A DNA stretch of 64,000 nucleotides from Hirsutella rhossiliensis (taxonomy: Eukaryota > Ascomycota > Sordariomycetes > Hypocreales > Ophiocordycipitaceae), in the NCBI RefSeq assembly GCF_020360975.1, contig NW_025408683.1, positions 930,001 through 994,000 on the forward strand, in the 5' to 3' direction. The translations under genes were made by a program, and so were the position numbers. Of this stretch, positions 10,901 to 23,053 are shown one piece after another. Each line of letters begins with the position of its first letter. Position 1 is the stretch's first letter. The notes under the pieces are model-generated. The model ran no database searches. It saw only the letters and a program-made list of their open reading frames with translations, and was not told the DNA's origin.

Positions 10901-11900
10901 AAATAAGACCGGCGCTCCTACTTTAGAGCTACTTACTTAAATAAAACCCTTATCTAGGAGGTCCCTTAGCGTCTTCTTTAGTACTAGTAGCTCCGCGTAT
11001 AATATACTATATAGCGGTCCGAATAGTATAGGTAGTTCCTACCCCTTCTTATCGGTGCGGAGTACGATCCTATAGTTTACCCCTAGCTTATATAGGTTAA
11101 GCTTATCCGCTTCCTAGGACTTAAATAGCGGTAGGAGGTCGTAAAAGCGCTCCGGTATCTATTACCGTAGCTTAGAGGGCGACTTTAGCTTCTTCGTCTA
11201 GAGGGCCTTATCGATATCCGCTAAGCTAACTACGTAGACCGCTACGTTAGCCGCTGCCCGGCCTTGCCCCCGCTCTACCTATCGCACGGTTCCTATAAAG
11301 ATAGAGGTAAGGACTTCTTATACTAAGTATAAAGCTCGCACGCCTAGTCCTACGCCTATAGAACCGTCGTTATAGCGGACCTACCGTTACGTAGGCCTAA
11401 ACTATAGCTTCCTCTAGTATAGAACCGAGTATAACTTTATATATAATAACTAAGGTTTCCTAAGGATTAGGGGAAACTTTAGTTAGGGGATTATATAGGC
11501 TACGATAAGCTTATAGCAACCGTCGACCTCTATAGCTAGCTATATAATACCCCTAATTACCGCACCCTCTATCGCGCCTAAGGCGCCCTTTACTCGCCTT
11601 AGGGCGATCTTTTCTACCGGTACTTATATCTCTCGCGTAAGCGCCTCGTTAACTACGGCGTAGCACTAGTAGCCCTCGTCTATAAGGGCGGCAATAGGTA
11701 AAGAGTTATTAATTATAACCTATATTAAAGTAGGCTCCTCTTTTATATAGGCGGACAATTCTTCCTTCTCCTTTACTAGTACTAGCAATTAAGGCTCTAG
11801 AGCCCGTCTTTACTCCAGAGCTACTCTTTTTCCTCCGGGCCTAGGGGGGCGGAGTCCTCCTTATCGTCTAAGGCGAGGAGCGGTTCTATCTTCGCTACTC
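7990..11900 (-). pseudogene. G1-B pol: protease, RT, RNase H, integrase, chromodomain
   Basis: Read leftwards. The protease-like segment A-L-I-D-E-G-Y is at 11671-11695; D-E-G stands where D-S/T-G is usual. RT follows, with its active site as Y-V-D-N at 10562-10573. RNase H has the Asp-His/Tyr-Lys-Asn-Leu block near 9901-9945. The integrase has S-D-R-G-S-N near 8887-8917 and an H/Y-P-Q-T-D/N-G block. The chromodomain motif is at 8079-8118. Stops are TAG/TAA at former Gln and Trp positions. Module order and chromodomain are those of a Ty3/gypsy chromovirus. The active-site change and stops make it non-functional. Confidence 0.92.
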
Positions 11901-12960
11901 GAACCGCTATAGGCCGCTTAGCTAAAAGGAAGGGGCATTTTAATATAAAGTACGTAGATACTCCGCAACGTAGGTAGCAGCCGTTAGCCTTCTTCTTCCT
12001 AATTTCCTCGCTTATTACCTACTTCGCCTATTACTTAGAGTATAGGGCGGTATAGGGGGTAGTCGACGGCGTCTTCTTACCGCGTCTAGCCTAGTCCGTG
12101 TAGGTAGCCGATATTAGGGTGTCCCTATCCGTGTTAATAGCCGGTTATTTATCTTATAGAGGGGCGGTAATCCCGTCGCCGCTATACGGCGTACGCTTAC
12201 GGAGCTTCTAGAAACACAGCGTCTACTCGTAGCCCTAAGCTACCTTTATTAACCGGCTTACGTACTCGCCGTAGTTAGTAGGTATAATTATAGGGATAAG
12301 TAGCTCCCGTAGGGCCGGCGTAATTAAATTCCGTAGCTATATAAGCTTCGCGCTATCTTCCTATACCGTAGTCCCCGCTGCCCGTAAGAGCGTCTCTTTA
12401 AAATCGGGAAGGAATTCGCTAAAGGTTTATCCGTCTCTCTACTTAAGGGTCTATAGCCTATCTTACGCCTTCTCCCGCTCCTATACGTTACCGAACGTAT
12501 ATATAAGGTATTAAAAGAAGTCTTATAGGTCGCGTCTGCCCCTAGGGCCGCCCTTATCCTAGAATCTAGAGATCCGCCGTATCTAGGGCTCCGGCAGTAT
12601 ATAGAGGAGCGAATACTACGCTATATCGCGATAGCTATTTAGGCCCTATTTCTCGTCGGTTATAAACTTCGTCTATAGCCGGCTAAGAAAGAAGTAAAAG
12701 GACTCCGGCTTACCGTTCTAAGTCGGCTAAGGGAGCGGCTTCCTCGTTAGTAGTATCGCCGCTATAACCGGCGTTACGGAGGCCGTAGGGGTTAAAGCTA
12801 GTCTCGTAGACGGCTCCCCTAGTATAGCGAGAACCTTATCTTTCTTACTAGCCGTCGCGCTTCTAATCGCTTCTAGGATAGCTACGATACTTCCTATCCG
12901 TCTAGGGAGGGGCGGAGTGCTTCCTCGAAAGGGAGGCGCCCTCTCTAGAGAGATATCTAT
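11901..12960 (-). pseudogene. G1-B gag (capsid/nucleocapsid)
   Basis: The region between the 5' LTR and the protease. Near its C-terminal end it has a zinc-knuckle-like box at 11935-11979: Cys-X3-Cys-X4-Tyr-X4-Cys, where Tyr (TAC) fits a RIP-changed His (CAC). The first spacing is three residues where retroviral and Ty3 knuckles have two. The upstream part is the presumed capsid; I recognise it only from position. Copies A, D and E align with it. Confidence 0.75.
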
Positions 12961-12986
12961 TAGATCTATTAATTAATAGCTTATAC

Positions 12987-13172
12987 TATTATAGAGTAGG
13001 CAGAAGCGTGCGCGTAGGTACCGTCTATAGGATAATATTAATAAGCTATATAGAGCTCTTCTATACGCGGCTAGCCTACCCCTATACTTACGGGATCCGG
13101 CCCTCCGTATATAACTATATAGCTTAGGCCGCGGCCTAAGCCTATTACCTATAATAGTTAAAGACTCTTATA
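12987..13172 (-). repeat. G1-B 5' LTR (186 bp)
   Basis: Pairs with 6200-6385, same length, and carries the perfect palindrome at 13122-13141. It is followed by the right tatcc duplication at 13173-13177. The bases inside the LTR on the minus strand (gtataagctattaatt) would hold the primer binding site; I cannot match them to a tRNA. Confidence 0.95.
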
Positions 13173-14120
13173 TATCCCGCCCCTTAGTTTACGTATAAAT
13201 AAGACCGGCGCTCTTACTTCGGAGCTACTTACTTAAATAAAACCCTTATCTAAGAGGTCCTTTAGCGTCTTCTTTAGTACTAGTAGCTCCGCGTATAATA
13301 TACTATATAGCGGTCTAAACAGTGCGGGTAGTTCCTACCCCTTCTTATTAGTATAGAGTACGATCCTATAGTCTACCCCTAGCTTATATAGGTTAAGCTT
13401 ATCCGCTTCCTAGGACTTAAATAGTAGTAGGAGGTTATAAAAGCGCTCTAGTATCTATTACCGTAGCTTAGAGGGTAACTTTAGCTTCTTTATCCGGAGG
13501 GCCTTATCGATATCCGCTAGGCTAACTATATAGACCGCTACGTTAGCCGCTGCCCAGCCTTGCCCCCGCTTTACCTATTATACGGTTCCTACGAAGATAG
13601 AGGTAAGGACTTCTTATACCGAGTATAAAGCTCGCACGCTTAGTCCTACGCCTACGGAACTATCGTCGTAGCGGACCTACTATTATATAGGCCTAAACTA
13701 TAGCTTCCTTTAGTATAGAACTAAGTATAACTCTATATATAATAACTAGGGTTTCCCGAGGATTAAAGGAAACTTTAGTTAAGGGATTATATAGGCTACG
13801 ATAAGCTTATAGTAACCGTCGACCTCTATAGCTAGCTATATAATGCCCTTAATTACCGCACCCTCTATCGCGCTTAAGGCGCCATTTACTCGCTTTAGGG
13901 CGATCTTTTCTACCGGCACTTATATCTCTTATATAAGCGCCTCGTTAACTACGGCGTAGTACTAGCAGCTCTTATCTATAATAGCGGTAACGGGTAAGGA
14001 GTTATTAATTATAACCTATATTAAAGTAAGCTCCTCTTCTATATAGGCGGATAATTCTTCTTTCTCCTTTACTAGTGCTAGTAATTAGGGCTCTAGAGCC
14101 TATCTTTACTCTAGAGCTAC
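13173..14120 (-). pseudogene. G1-A pol, N-terminal part: protease and RT start
   Basis: Continuation of the RT frame broken at 6194. The sequence from 13173 (tatcccgcccc) lines up with copy B from about 10873 onwards. The protease-like I-D-K box is near 13970-13990. Together with 3280-6194 it restores the normal order of a G1 pol, which confirms that 1500-15462 is one element split by another. Confidence 0.9.
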
Positions 14121-15260
14121 TCTTTTTCCTCTAGGCCTAGGGGGGCGGAGTCCTCCTTATCGTCTAAGGCGAGGAGCGGTTCTATCTTCGCTACTTAAAC
14201 CGCTACGGGCCGCTTAGCTAAAAGGAAGGGGCATTTTAATATAAAGTACGTAGATGCTCTATAATATAAGCAGCGGCCGTTAGCCTTCCTCTTCCCGATT
14301 TCCTCGCTCGTTACCTACTTCGCCCGCTACTTAGAGTGCGGGGCGGTATAGGGGGTAGTCGACGGCGTCTTCTTACCGCGTTTAGCCCGGTCCGTATAGG
14401 TAGCCGATATTAGGGTATCCCTATCCGTATCGATAGCCGGTTATTTATCTTACGGAGGGGCGGTAATCCCGTCGCCGCTATATGGCGTGCGCTTACGGAG
14501 CTTCTAGAAACGCGGCGTCTACTTATAGCCCTAAGCTACCTTTATTAACCGGCTTACGTACTCGCCGTAGTTAGTAGGCATAATTATAGGGATAAGTAGC
14601 TCTTATAGGGCCGGCGTAATCGAATTCTATAGCTATATAAGCTTCGCGCTATCTTCCTATACTATAGTCCCCGCTGCCCGTAAGAGCGTCTCTTCGAAAT
14701 CGGGAAGGAATTCGCTAAAGGTTTATCCGTCTCTTTACTTAAGGGTCTATAGCCTATCTTACGCCTTCTCCCGCTCCTATACGTTGCCGAACGTATATAT
14801 AAGGTATTAGAAGAAGTCTTATAGGTCGCGTCTACCCCTAGGGCCGCCCTTATCCTAGAATCCGGAGATCTGCTATATCTAGGGCTCCGGTAGCGTATAG
14901 AGGAGCGAATACCACGCTATATCGCGATAGCTATTTAGGCCCTATTTCTCGTTAGTCGTAAACTTTATCTATAGCCGGCTAAGGAAGAAGTAAAAGGACT
15001 CTAGCTTACCGTCCTAAGTCGGCTAAGGGAGCGGCTTCCTTATCGGTAGTATCGCCGCCGTAACCGGCGTTACGGAGGCCGTAGGGGTTAAAGCCGGTCT
15101 CGTAGACGGCTCCCCTAGTATAGCGAGAACCTTATCCTTCTCGCTAGCCGTCGCGCTTCTAATCGCTTCTAGGATAGCTGCGATACTTCCTATCCGTTTA
15201 GGGAGGGGCGGAGTGCTTCCTCGAGGGGGCGCCTCTGCAGAGATATCTATTAGATCTATT
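14121..15260 (-). pseudogene. G1-A gag
   Basis: Collinear with copy B gag (11901-12960), including the Cys-rich zinc-knuckle region near 14250-14290. Several TAG/TAA codons interrupt it. It lies directly downstream of the 5' LTR in element direction. Confidence 0.75.
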
Positions 15261-15276
15261 AATTAATAGCTTATAC

Positions 15277-15462
15277 TATTACGGAGTAGGTAGAGGCGTG
15301 CGCATAGGTGCCGTCTATAAGATAATATTAATAAGCTATATAGAGCTCTCTTATACGCGGCTAGCCCGTATAATTATATATAGGATCCGGCCCTCTATAT
15401 ATAACTATACAGCTTAGGCCGTAGCCTAAGCTTATAACCTATAATAGTTAAAGACTCTTATA
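15277..15462 (-). repeat. G1-A 5' LTR (186 bp) and right TSD
   Basis: Pairs with 1500-1685. The gatct at 15463-15467 is the right target duplication, after which G2-I sequence resumes. Confidence 0.95.
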
Positions 15463-15467
15463 GATCT

Positions 15468-18371
15468 TTTCTATAAACGTAGGGTTTTAATTATAGATTT
15501 TAACGTCCTTTAAAGTAGTTATTTCTAGGAGGCTATAGTCTTATAAAATCCCGATCTTATAGTTCGGAGTCTAGCTATATATCTATAAAGAGAGTTCCCC
15601 TCTAGCGGACTTAGGGCTCCCTTCCTCTAAGGTTTCTATTAATAGGTTAGTAACCTAGTATAGGTCGCTATATTCTATGGTTTTATATATAGCCGGCTCT
15701 TTAGTTAGAGTTACCCTAGCTAAGGTTTCCTTAGGTAGGTCGATCTATAAGATCTATATTTCGTCGCTAAGGTCTACTAGCGTCCCTAAGTACTATCCCT
15801 TTTTAAATCTAACGCGGCGAGCGGTAGTATTAACCGCTATAACTAGAGTTATACCTTAGATTAGGTTATAGGCTAATAATAGGTCTCTTAGAAAGAATAC
15901 TAGGTTACGATCCCTTAGTACGTCCTTAATCTACGCTAGTAGGCGTTCTATCCTATATACGGGGACGTTAACGTCGGCTTAGTATATAACTTAATAACGG
16001 ATCGCATAGCCCCGTTAGGTTAAGCGAGCTACGACTATTAGGTTGCCGTATAAGCCGATAGATATTATTCCCTTAGAATTTAGGATATTAACTTCGTTTA
16101 GTACTAAGAAATCTTATCCGAGCAATAATCCTATAAATAGGGTCTAGACTACCTAGGCGCCGATAGTAAACTCTCTAACCTTAAATCCCGTTCCTTATTT
16201 CCTTAGGATATTTATTATTAAGGTCGCCTAACCCTTAGTTTAGCTTTTCCCTATACTAGATAGTAGGACCTACTAGGTTATATCGAGGGTTATATTATTA
16301 AAGTAGTTAAGCTAGTCTTCCTTAATTATAAAGCGGGCTATACTAGAGTCTATATATACGTTTAATAGCTAGTCTAGGCCTTTAGTTCCGAAGATAGATA
16401 TCTAAGCGTATATAAACTAGGACGGCTTTAATAGATCTAATATTTCGGTTTATAGCGCCGCTCTTATAGTTAGCTAGTTCCTTAGTATTCTAGGTAAACG
16501 GCTCGGTCCTATAGGTTCTAGTTCTATTATATCGGGAATAAATAAAATCTTATCTTCTACTTCTTTAGTTTCTTCTCCTACGTTAGCGGTAGTATTACTA
16601 TCTTCTAGCCCTTTATCTTAAGTAAATAGGATCTAGTATTATATTTCCTAGGAAAGATAGATCCCGCCCTAGTCGTTAGTTAGTGCCGCTTAAAGCTAAT
16701 AGGCGAGGTTAATAATAATTAGGTTTTCCTAAGAGCCCTCCTTTAGTTTCGAATCCTAAGGCTATAGTCCGGTTTAAGGACTAGTTAACTAGTTTAGTAC
16801 TAGGCCCCTATCTATCTAGCGTAGATTATTCTATCTTAACGTAGTCGTTATATTTCCTTTCTATTAAAATTATCCTTATTCCTAGGGTTTCTAGCTAGTT
16901 AGTTTAGCTATAGATAGGGTAGAGTTTACTATAGTCTCGTTCTTAGTTTCGCGTAACCCGCTTTATATACGTCCTTTTACTATATTACTTATCTTCCCCT
17001 ATAACCTAACCGTTAGCTTAGTTTCTAACTATAGGATAAGTTACTTATAGTTATTAATCTAAGTATTAAATAATTTTAGACTAGTAGGTCGGCGGAATAA
17101 TTCTTATAGTAATACGTTTAGTCGTTAATAGACTAGTATAGTAAGGTGCTCTTCTAAGTATAGTACTACTTTTACTTTTTAGCGGAGCTTTAATATCTAT
17201 TTATAGAAGTTAGCTTTATTTATAATATTTAAGGTAGTAAATCGTTTTATTTATAACGATCTTAAAGCTACTTTTAGCTAAATAGTAAAGCGTTTTTATA
17301 GTTTAGTATACTAGGCGGTATATCCTTAGTCTAGGGTATAAAGTATAGCTTAGTTAGACTTACTAAGATCGCTAGAATACTATTCGATAGCGGTTCTATA
17401 AAGTAAGCTAGGGATTAATATTACTAGTTTATTAGCGTATTCTAGTCTATAGATAGCTACCTATTTTAAGGAATCGATAAATCGATTAATACTTCTATAT
17501 ATAATCGTTTTCTTAGTTTCTTTAAGGACGTCGAACGTTATATTAAAAGGGCTAGCGGGGTTAAACTTCCTTATATCTTTTAGTCTAATATATACTATAA
17601 GTACTTAAGGAGGGTTTATAATAGTATTATCCTTAGTTTCTCTTACTATAGCTTTTACTAGTAGTCTTATAAGAGCTTCTTTTATAATTAGACTTACTAG
17701 CTAGTTCGCTAGGGTTATTATCGTAAATATACCGCTAAGGGTAATATTATTTAGAGGTTCTTTCCTATTTTATTTATTATAGTTTAGCGAACTTCTTAGT
17801 AAACTTCTATAGCTTTATCCTTTAAATAGAGGTAGTTAAGGCGGGGTAGGGGAAGCTATACTATACCGATTTCTATGCGGCTCTATTACTTATAGCTAAT
17901 ATTACCTTATCGCTAGAACGTATTCTAGGTTATTAATTTATTCCTATAGGTTTTAACGATTAGCTAGGTAGGCTAGTAAGTCGTATTATAAAAGTTCCGC
18001 TTTTAATTCCTTTAAGCGTCGTTCTTACTACTAAGGTAGGCGATCTAGCTATCTTTTATTTTTATAGGCACTTAAAGGGAAATATCCTAGAAATAGGTAT
18101 CTTTCTAACCGCTAATAAAAGCTCTATAATACTTAAGCTTTAATACTTTAAAGTTCTACTTTTATCCGGAGTTCCCTAAGTATTTCTTTTATAAAAAGAA
18201 ATTAGGAAGCTAGTATTTATTAGTACGTAAGTAAGAGCTTTCTTCCTAAAAAGATATTAGGGTTTATAGGTTAAGGTTAACTTATTCCTTTCCCTATTTT
18301 TTTATCTTTTATTCTACTAGATATAGACTTTAAGAGGATAGATATTTAAGGGAATTAAAATTACTACTATT
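15468..18371 (-). pseudogene. G2 copy I: gag, protease and linker to RT
   Basis: The 5' half of G2-I on the minus strand, from the LTR edge at 18371 to the insertion point of G1-A. The stretch 15468-16500 matches G2-II 23060-24120. A protease-like I-D-S-x-x-A-R-F-I block is near 16333-16360, collinear with 23230-23265 in copy II. The remainder (about 16600-18350) is the gag position; I see no clear zinc knuckle. A 60-codon open frame on the other strand (15677-15859) is by chance. Damage is heavy TAG/TAA. Confidence 0.75.
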
Positions 18372-19077
18372 TATTATATACTAGTCCTTTAGTATAAGGC
18401 TAGTACGTTAACCTTACCGTTTACCTAGATCTAGTATAGGTTTAATAGGTAATTAAACGGACTAGCTACTATACGTAATTAAATATATTATATAGACTAG
18501 CTACTATACGTTATTACGCGCGTTAAATATAGACTAGCTACCGGTCTTATAAGTTAAAGTAAGAGTAGTAATAACTATCTATATTCTTCTTTACTTACCT
18601 AAGATCTAGCGGGTTCTTTATCTTCTTTATATACTATAGCGAGCGTAAGACCTTACTTAGGGTTTTAACCGAGTAATATCTTAACCTTATAATCGTATAA
18701 TAGTAGTATAGTATATTAGCGGTATTTCCTAGTATTTTCCCTAGGTAAGCATAGGTATTTCTCTATAATTTCCCTGCTATATTCTTATAGTAACTTCTTA
18801 AGGAAATATTAGTATAATCCTTAAGGAGCTATTATTACTTAGGAAATCGTAGTATATTCCCTATATAATATATCCCTAAGGGAAATCTCTATAAAACGTC
18901 TATATAATCCGCTTAGTTATTATTTCTAGGATTTCTAGGTAATTTCCTAGAGTTTACCTAGTAGCTTCTAAGTTCCTTCTTCCGCGGAGAGCCTTAAAGA
19001 GTTAAGGGTAACTTCCTTAAGGAAGGCCAATATCGTTATAGGTACCTAGATTATCGACTATAAGGTGTCCCGTAATA
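18372..19077 (-). repeat. G2 copy I 5' LTR (706 bp)
   Basis: Matches the G2-II 3' LTR at 42108-42813 in reverse orientation with exactly the same length. In element direction it starts tattacgggacacc and ends ctagtatataata (TG and CA both changed to TA). It contains three copies of gactagctac (18460, 18495, 18532), a short spaced direct repeat also present in copy II. The base after 19077 begins ccccg, which continues the G1 RT sequence of copy C; in intact G1 copies this site reads ttaagccccggtgc, so ccccg is the likely TSD. Its partner is left of the window. Confidence 0.92.
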
Positions 19078-19082
19078 CCCCG

Positions 19083-21340
19083 GTACTACTTTAGTAGGAC
19101 TTCGACCGGTTTACGTTAGTCGAAGTAGACTATAGCGGCTAGGTACTTAAAGGAACGCTCTCTTAAGAGGTAAACGGGCGGAAGTAGCTAGTAGCGTTCT
19201 ACTCTTATAAGCTAACCTTAGTAGAGCGGAATTATACTATTTACGATAAAGAGATACTAGCGATTATTAGCTACCTTAAGTAATAGTAAGCAGAGCTCTA
19301 AAGCTATAAGAGCTTTAAGGTTCTTATAGACTATAAGAACCTTAAGTACTTTATAACTTACTAGTACCTCTTAAAGTAGTAAGCCTACTAGGCGGAGTAT
19401 TTTTTATACTTTAACTTCTTAATTAAGTACCGCCCTAAGTAGGACTCCGCGGTCTTAGACGCGCTTTCTTAGAGGGATTAGGACCGGCTAACGGGGGCGG
19501 ATATCGAGGCCCGGGATCTATAGCTTATCCTATAAGAAGTACTCCGGACTTATATAAGAGCTTCCCTAGTAAAGGAAGGCGCGGTGCTAGCGAATAAGCT
19601 TCCCCTTACGCCCTTACCTCGGCCCGGCGAGGAGGGATAGACTAGCCTAGGGGCGCGCGCGGTAAGAGTATTTTAAGATAAGGCCCTTTAACGCTTATAG
19701 GATAGGATAATAGCTCTAGACCGTACCTATAAGGGCGTACGCTACGCCGTTAAGTCTAGCGCTTAACGCTTAGATCTAAAGCTAAAGCTAAAGGTATAGG
19801 TAGCCGACTACTATATCGACCTATAAGGGCATCTACGCTAGCGGGGGAGACTATAAGTACCGGGCGCACTATATACTATAGAAGCTAAGGAGAAGGAGGG
19901 ACTACTAGAGCTAGATAAATAGAATAAGCTTTAAGGGAGGCTAGTCTAACTTATCTATAACTCTAGCGTCGTAGGCTACCTAAGTAAATAAGGTATAGCG
20001 GTAAGCCTTATAAGGGACCTTTACTAGCCCCTCTTATAGTATTACGTTTATCGCTTCCTTTATAACTACGATATCTATAGCTATATAAAGATCTAAAAAG
20101 TATAGCTTAAGGGGCTACTAAAGTAGCTTTTAGTACTAGACCGGTTTTATATATATATATAGATAGACTTTATAATAGACCTCCTACTTATAAAAGGCGG
20201 TAACCGCTATATATAGGTAATTAAGGACCGACTTAGTAAATTAGTAGTACTAAAGCTAATACCGTCTATAGATATAAAAGCCTATATAGAGCGCTTTCTT
20301 TAGTACTAGGCCCGCTTATATAGCTAGCTAGCCTTTATTATAAGTAATAGAGGGTTAAACTAAACTAGCCGCTTTTAGTAGTACTTATACTAGCTACTTT
20401 AGATTATATAGCTACTTAGTATAGCTTACTACTTATAGACTAATAAGGGACCTAAGAGGGTTAACTAGGAAGTATAAGCGTACCTATAGGTAGTTATAGC
20501 CTATAACTAAGCGGACTAAGACCGCTAGCTCCCTACTACTTAGCTCGTACTAAATAGTAAACTATAAACCTCTATTAAGATAGCCCCCTTCTTTATAATA
20601 TATAGCTTTAAGCTACCCTCCTTAATCTTATTTACCGCGGACGTAGTAGCGGAGTAGTATAGTAGTATATTACTAGAGAGCCGCGCTTCCGCGTTCGTAT
20701 AAAAGCTATAAGAAACTATAGAATACTATTAATCCGCGATAGCTACTATAGTATAAGATTAAGAGTAATACGCTAATAAGACTAGGGCGCTAGTAGATAG
20801 GTTTATAGTAGGAGATAAAGTATAGCTTAACCTCCGTAACTATAGGTTAGCGCGATTAAAGAAGAAGTTAAACTAGCTATATATAAAGTTTATAGTATAA
20901 AGGGTTATTAGCCTATAAGTAGTTAAGCTTAATAGTCTCTTAATAAAGGTCTATAATAAGGTTAATATTAACCTCCTTTACTAAGCTTCCTTTAACCTAC
21001 TACCTAGATAAGAAGTAGCGGACGCTTAACCGCCTATATTTAAGGTAAAAGGGGACGACGAATTTAAGGTTAAAGAGATATAGGCCGTACGCTAAAAGAA
21101 GGTAGGCTAAGGGAAACGCTAGGAGGTTCTCGTTAAATAGCGTAGGTACCTTAACCTTATATAGGAACCTATATATAAGTTTATAGGAGCTATAGCCCTT
21201 AATAAGTTTAAGGCCTTATATAGACTAGTAAATAAGAATAATAGACTAATAGACTATTAGTAGCGGCTTAAGCTAGGACTATAAAGTAAGTATAGCGGAG
21301 GGGGTAGTTATAGTAATATAGGTAATATAAGTATAATAGT
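19083..21340 (+). pseudogene. G1-C pol: RT end, RNase H, integrase, chromodomain
   Basis: Read on the plus strand. RNase H is at about 19150-19480, with the blocks V-L-I/T-D-Y/H-K-N-L and S-I-K-Y-R-P followed by D-A-L-S. The integrase core is at about 20200-20500. The chromodomain is near 21100-21220, where C-to-T changes have turned its Trp codons into TAG. Stops are TAG/TAA throughout. The integrase end runs towards the opposite-strand gene, as in all G1 copies. Confidence 0.88.
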
Positions 21341-21397
21341 ATAAGTAAAAATAAAAATAGCGTTTATTATAAGGCAGAGCCCCTAGACTACTTAGGC

Positions 21398-22415
21398 TTA
21401 TTCCTTATCGTTATTATTATTATTATCTTTATTATCGTTATCCTTATTAGCCTCCTTCTTCTTATTAGTAGCGGCGGTGGTCTCTAGGGCGCTAAGGCGG
21501 CCCTTTAAGCCTATAAGCTAGTCGGCGGCGGCGGCGGCTCTAAGGGTAAAGGGGCGGCGGCTAGCGGCGGCGGTAAGGGCAGCGGCGGTAGCGAAGGCGG
21601 GCACGGCTAAGGGGACCGCCGATAAGGCGATAAAGGTAGTATCCCTAGCGCCGGGTACGTTAGAGGCGGCAATAGGGGAGCGGAGGAGTAGGACTTACTT
21701 AAGTATAAGGCCTTATCGCTCGAGGGCGCGGAGGTTACGGTAAGCAGCGGCGGCGGCGGTAAGGCGATTCTTAGTAGCCCCCTACGCCTACCTATATAAG
21801 CCGGCCTTCTAAGCCGACGCTATAGCGAGTAGGACAGGAGGCGCCGCCTTATAGGCGCGGCCGGCTCGCGCGTACTAATAGTAGCTACCGCCGCGGTAGC
21901 GCCCGGCTTAGTTAAAGTAGTCGAGCTCTTATAACGTATAACGTATATAAAGGGCTAAGTAGGCGGCGCCGGCCTATACTTAGCGCTTATACTATAGGAG
22001 GTTAGCGGATAATATCTATTACGCTTACCTAACTATAGACTTATAGGGGTAGCGGAGATAGAGGCAGGGGCTAAGGGGCCGGGCGTTATAGGTAGCGGCG
22101 GGGATAGCGTCGTTACCCTAAGGGGCGACGTAAGAGCGAATAGCGTAGTAAAGGCGGCGGTAGCGGCGGTAGGAGCGGTAGTAGCGGCGCGGGTAAGAGC
22201 GGCGGTAGTAACGGAGTCGTCGTCGGCCACGGCTAGTATAGCGTCGACGAACGACTCCGTACGCTCTAAGAAGGAGGAGGTAAGAGAGGGAGAGGTAGAT
22301 ATATCTATCGCGGAAGTTAATATAATAAAATACGGCCTCTTACTCTATAACGCGCGGAACTTATTAGTTAGAGTTATTATTATTATTAAGGCTATTATTA
22401 CTACTACTACTACTA
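21398..22415 (-). pseudogene. G1 opposite-strand accessory gene, copy C
   Basis: Same gene as at 2138-3177 and 6841-7850, here on the minus strand because copy C is inverted. The stop-free relic 22033-22230 decodes to the Ala/Thr/Pro block. The acidic tail is at about 21400-21460. The intron 22416-22488 has lost its acceptor G (AG now AA) and the first-exon AG, consistent with RIP. Shares with copy B a tat codon where A, D, E and F have taa, suggesting two lineages. Confidence 0.6.
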
Positions 22416-22556
22416 TTATAAGTATACGTTAATAGAGCGGCCTATATAGCTAGGAATAGACTAATGCCTTAAGTAAAGCGGAACTTACTTATTAATACTA
22501 CTACTATAGTTAAAGAAAAGAGAGAAGGAAGGGAAGGGGGAAGGGGGGGATGCCGC

Positions 22557-22564
22557 CTTATATA
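22557..22564 (-). promoter_or_regulatory. TATA box of the opposite-strand gene, copy C
   Basis: cttatata on the plus strand (tatataag on the minus), followed in transcription direction by the pyrimidine tract and the 73-bp predicted intron. Confidence 0.55.
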
Positions 22565-22867
22565 CCCCTTAGTAGAGGATACTACCTAAGGTAGAGGGGA
22601 CGGGCAACCTAAGGCTTATATAGGTCCGGACTAGCCGCCGGCTACCTAGGGGCGTATATAATAGGTTACGCCCTTATTTAAACGGCTAGCCGGCTAACGA
22701 GTATAAAGCTAGGTCCTAGCTACTTAGGCTAATAGGCGCGGGGATAATAGGGCTAGTAGGGCCGGCCTTATTAATAGGAAAGGGTAGGGAAGAGCCCGCG
22801 GTATAAGCTTAATTATATAAGAGCTATTAATAAGGCAGCGCTATGCTACGCTTAAGGGAGGGCATTA

Positions 22868-23053
22868 TATAAGAGTCTTTAACTATTATAAGTAATAAGC
22901 TTAGGCCGCGGCCTAAGCTATATAGTTATATATAGAGGGCCGGATCCTATAAGTATAAGGGCGGGCTAGCCGCGTATAGAAGAGCTCTATATAGCTTATT
23001 AATATTATCCTATAAGCGGCACTTATATATACGCCTCTACTTACTTTATAATA
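22868..23053 (+). repeat. G1-C 3' LTR (186 bp)
   Basis: Starts tataagagtc and ends tttataata. It carries gcttaggccgcggcctaagc like copy B. The purine tract aagggagggcat lies just before it. The next five bases, ctaat, are the likely TSD; the matching half lies outside the window. Confidence 0.95.

Larger units (their letters stand above)
6200..13172 (-). mobile_element. G1 copy B: complete Ty3/gypsy chromovirus (6973 bp)
   Basis: The innermost and least RIP-damaged G1 copy, on the minus strand, uninterrupted, with two 186-bp LTRs and a tatcc duplication. It is the best reference for the family: gag at the right, then protease, RT, RNase H, integrase and chromodomain running leftwards, and the opposite-strand gene between 6689 and 7850. 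It is dead, with many in-frame stops and an RT active site reading Y-V-D-N. Confidence 0.97.
1500..15462 (-). mobile_element. G1 copy A: Ty3/gypsy chromovirus, interrupted by copy B
   Basis: Complete element on the minus strand, bounded by 186-bp LTRs and a gatct duplication. Without nested copy B (6200-13172) and one extra TSD its own length is about 6985 bp, close to copies B (6973) and E (7022). Order in the element's own direction: 5' LTR (15277-15462), gag, protease, RT, RNase H, integrase with chromodomain, then an opposite-strand accessory gene, a purine tract and the 3' LTR (1500-1685). The RT frame is split at 6199/13173. Confidence 0.95.
19078..23053 (+). mobile_element. G1 copy C: 3' part of a chromovirus, plus strand
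   Basis: The right-hand part of a plus-strand G1 copy, split by G2-I; its 5' LTR, gag and RT start lie left of the window. It holds the RT end, RNase H, integrase with chromodomain, the opposite-strand gene and the 3' LTR. It was itself inserted into G2-II: sequence after 23053 is G2 internal sequence. Confidence 0.93.

Noticed and set aside
13173..15462. A separate truncated G1 copy next to B
   Set aside because: The duplicated tatcc and the collinear RT frame show that it is the other half of copy A.
15677..15859. Plus-strand open frame of 60 codons
   Set aside because: It lies antisense to the gag/protease-linker part of G2-I, has no recognisable content, and is short enough to arise by chance.
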